From assembly GCA_045106335.1 (NCBI GenBank), contig JBGCEM010000160.1:1-15121 (forward strand): a stretch of 15,121 nt of DNA, in the 5' to 3' direction. Below are positions 13,409-15,121 of the stretch, one piece after another (positions within the stretch are counted from its first letter, which is position 1; every line of letters starts with the position of its first letter). Made by a program: the position numbers and the translations under genes. Below the pieces are notes generated by a model that worked only from the letters and a program-made list of their open reading frames with translations, made no database searches and was not told where the DNA came from. The DNA is from Aliishimia sp045106335. Lineage in GTDB: Bacteria > Pseudomonadota > Alphaproteobacteria > Rhodobacterales > Rhodobacteraceae.

Positions 13409-14121
13409 GCGGAGTTGAGGTCGCCAATCTAAGCTATCGCTATGGGTCCAAGCAAGCCTTAGAAGATGTCAGCTTTCGCGTTGAGTCAGGCGCGTTCTGT
13501 GCGTTGCTGGGGCCGAACGGGGCTGGAAAATCGACGTTGTTCAACTTGCTGACGCGGCTGTTTACGTCGCCCCAGGGGTCGATCCGCATTGCGGGTCATG
13601 ATCTGAAAGCGTCACCGCGCGCCGCACTTGCCCGTTTGGGGATTGTCTTTCAGCAATCGACTTTGGACCTGGATTTGAGCGTGCGCCAGAACCTGGCGTA
13701 TTTCGCAGCGCTGCATGGGATTTCGGGGCGCGATGCGGCCATGCGGATTGATGCAGCGCTCGACAAGCTCGATATGTTAGAGCGTGCAGGCGAAAAGGCG
13801 CGGGCGTTGAATGGCGGGCATCGACGGCGCGCAGAAATCGCGCGCGCGCTGATCCATGACCCTGTCGTTTTGCTGCTGGACGAGCCGACGGTGGGCTTGG
13901 ATGCCCATGCGCGCGCCGCGATTACCGCGCATGTGCATCACTTAAGCGATGCGGGCACGACGGTGCTTTGGGCTACGCATTTAAGCGACGAAGTGCGCGC
14001 GGATGATCGGTTGGTGATCCTGCACCAAGCGCGCATTCTGGCGGATGGGATCACGCGCGATATTTGCGGTGACACGCCGCTGAGTGACGCGTTCCTGACC
14101 CTTACGACGGCTCCCGCATGA
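13405..14121 (+). CDS. ABC transporter ATPase of the PQQ alcohol dehydrogenase cluster
   Basis: This 238-residue ATP-binding subunit would power the ABC-2 permease encoded next. Motifs are Walker A GPNGAGKST at 36-44, a Q-loop with Gln83/Gln84, signature LNGGH at 135-139 followed by RRRAEIARAL, Walker B VVLLLDE at 154-160, D-loop GLD at 164-166, and switch His192 in ATHLSDE. The signature replaces the usual LSGGQ; I believe LNGGHRRR is common to this PQQ-linked branch, but that is from memory. The overall form matches the DRA/CcmA-like exporter ATPases that pair with ABC-2 permeases. ATGA overlaps on both sides (13405 and 14118) bind it tightly to its neighbours. The transported molecule is unknown. 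Confidence 0.93.
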   Translation: MSGVEVANLSYRYGSKQALEDVSFRVESGAFCALLGPNGAGKSTLFNLLTRLFTSPQGSIRIAGHDLKASPRAALARLGIVFQQSTLDLDLSVRQNLAYFAALHGISGRDAAMRIDAALDKLDMLERAGEKARALNGGHRRRAEIARALIHDPVVLLLDEPTVGLDAHARAAITAHVHHLSDAGTTVLWATHLSDEVRADDRLVILHQARILADGITRDICGDTPLSDAFLTLTTAPA

Positions 14122-14909
14122 GCCCGTATCTGACCTCGTTGATTGCCATCGTCACGCGTGAGGCGTTGCGCTTTGTGCATCAACGCGAACGCTTTATCGC
14201 CGCCCTTGTGCGCCCCTTGGTTTGGCTGCTGGTCTTTGCCGCAGGCTTTCGCGCCGCTTTGGGTCTAAGCATCATTCCGCCCTACCAAACCTACATCACC
14301 TACGAGACTTATATCGTGCCGGGCCTGTGTGGAATGATCCTGCTTTTCAATGGGATGCAGTCGTCGCTGAGCCTGGTCTATGACCGGGAAATGGGGTCGA
14401 TGAAGCTGCTGTTGACCAGTCCCTTGCCGCGCTGGTGGTTGCTGTTTTGCAAACTGGTGGGCTCCACTGCGATCTCGGTTTTGCAGGTCTATGCGTTCTT
14501 GGCAATTGCAGCCGTGTTCGACATCACCATGCCCGGCATCGGCTATTTGACAGTGCTGCCCGCGTTGATTGTCGCGGGGGTCATGCTGGGCGCATTGGGC
14601 TTGCTTTTATCAAGCTTTATCAAGCAGCTGGAAAACTTCGCCGGGGTGATGAACTTCGTGATCTTCCCGATGTTTTTCCTATCCTCGGCGCTGTACCCCT
14701 TGTGGAAAATGGCGGAAAGTTCCGAAGTATTATACACCATCTGCGCGCTGAACCCATTCACCCATGCGGTCGAGCTGATCCGCTTTGCGCTTTATGCCGA
14801 TTTTAACGGGTTCGCCTTACTTTGGACGCTGCTTGCGGCGGCGGTTTTTACATCCATTGCACTTTGGGGCTATAATCCCGCACGTACCGGTTTGGCGAAG
14901 CGAGGATGA
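14118..14909 (+). CDS. ABC-2 type permease of the PQQ alcohol dehydrogenase cluster (PedC-like)
   Basis: This 263-residue inner-membrane protein has about six hydrophobic segments and the ABC-2 fold used by exporters. Visible marks are a first helix around RPLVWLLVFAAGFRAALG, the coupling-type stretch SLVYDREMGSMKLLLTSPLPRWW at about 84-106, and the late NPFTHAVELIRFALYADF that is near-diagnostic of NodJ/DrrB/ABC-2 permeases. It resembles the permease of the Pseudomonas ped cluster. It pairs with the ATPase whose gene overlaps it by ATGA. The end, at 14907-14909, overlaps or lies just before the next gene. Export of a cofactor, lipid or toxic oxidation product has been considered for such systems; nothing here decides. 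Confidence 0.92.
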   Translation: MSPYLTSLIAIVTREALRFVHQRERFIAALVRPLVWLLVFAAGFRAALGLSIIPPYQTYITYETYIVPGLCGMILLFNGMQSSLSLVYDREMGSMKLLLTSPLPRWWLLFCKLVGSTAISVLQVYAFLAIAAVFDITMPGIGYLTVLPALIVAGVMLGALGLLLSSFIKQLENFAGVMNFVIFPMFFLSSALYPLWKMAESSEVLYTICALNPFTHAVELIRFALYADFNGFALLWTLLAAAVFTSIALWGYNPARTGLAKRG

Positions 14910-14914
14910 ATGGG

Positions 14915-15121
14915 ATGAGATATCTAATGGCAGCGCTGCTGTTGGCCGGTCCTGCGGTCTTGGCCGAAAACATCCACGACCTGGGCACGACCAATCCTGA
15001 AGAGATGACCTGGGGGTCCAATATTGCCCGGCTAGAGCGCGGTGAGATCGATATGAACATCTGCGCCAGCGGTTATATGATGACGAAATCCGGCGATCAC
15101 GCGACGGCCCGTTTGATCTTT
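14915..15121 (+). CDS. Secreted protein, Sel1/TPR-like start, cut by the window edge
   Basis: The first 69 residues of a protein running off the right edge. A signal peptide (about 1-17, ending AVLA) is followed by ENIHDLGTTNPEEMTWG and a region LERGEIDMNICASGYMM then KSGDHATARLIF. The last part looks like the first helix pair of a Sel1/TPR repeat, in which case the full protein would be a periplasmic repeat protein, but too little is seen to be sure. ATG 14915 has GAGG 9 bases before it and is preferred. An in-frame ATG at 14906 would give an ATGA overlap with the permease stop, but has its ribosome site touching the start. It is very likely the sixth gene of the rightward operon. Confidence 0.7.
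   Translation, partial: MRYLMAALLLAGPAVLAENIHDLGTTNPEEMTWGSNIARLERGEIDMNICASGYMMTKSGDHATARLIF

Overview
The window looks like part of an alphaproteobacterial chromosome, most probably Rhodobacterales (Roseobacter-type). This is judged from moderately high GC, the protein families present and their gene order. No rRNA, tRNA, CRISPR or complete insertion sequence was seen. Family names below come from recognising sequence patterns; no database was searched.

Left part (1-5200) is mixed. It opens with an unrecognised partial frame, then a decayed TRAP-transporter large permease (dctM type) carrying an internal deletion and a frameshift. An intact cyclase/kynurenine-formamidase-family hydrolase follows. 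A 459-base gap without a credible gene holds a repeat element: 27-bp inverted ends matching at 25 positions, plus a third internal copy of the end motif. Next come an MsbA-like exporter half-transporter (minus strand), the ribosome-assembly GTPase RsgA (plus strand), and an orphan TauC/SsuC-type import permease (minus strand).

Middle part (6086-9066) is a two-gene unit whose stop and start codons overlap. It encodes a NosR/NirI-like membrane flavo-iron-sulfur protein and an ApbE/NosX-like FMN transferase that would attach FMN to it. No nitrous-oxide or nitrite-reductase gene is in view; the unit sits beside genes of PQQ-dependent alcohol oxidation.

Right part (9072-15121) is a quinoprotein accessory cluster arranged around one divergent promoter region (10664-10829). 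Leftward run a PedF-like cytochrome c-550 with an extra C-terminal domain and a MoxJ/XoxJ-type periplasmic binding protein. Rightward runs a tightly coupled operon: a periplasmic ligand-binding protein, a seven-bladed YVTN-type propeller, an uncharacterised 142-residue secreted protein without His or Cys, an ABC ATPase, an ABC-2 permease, and a secreted protein cut by the window edge. Three of its five junctions visible here are ATGA overlaps, and a fourth may be.

Taken together, PedF would take electrons from a PQQ alcohol dehydrogenase, which is not in the window. The binding protein, propeller and ABC proteins are the usual but poorly understood accessories of that system. The NosR-like/ApbE pair is the least expected element and the best candidate for an undescribed link between periplasmic alcohol oxidation and a membrane electron-transfer flavoprotein.
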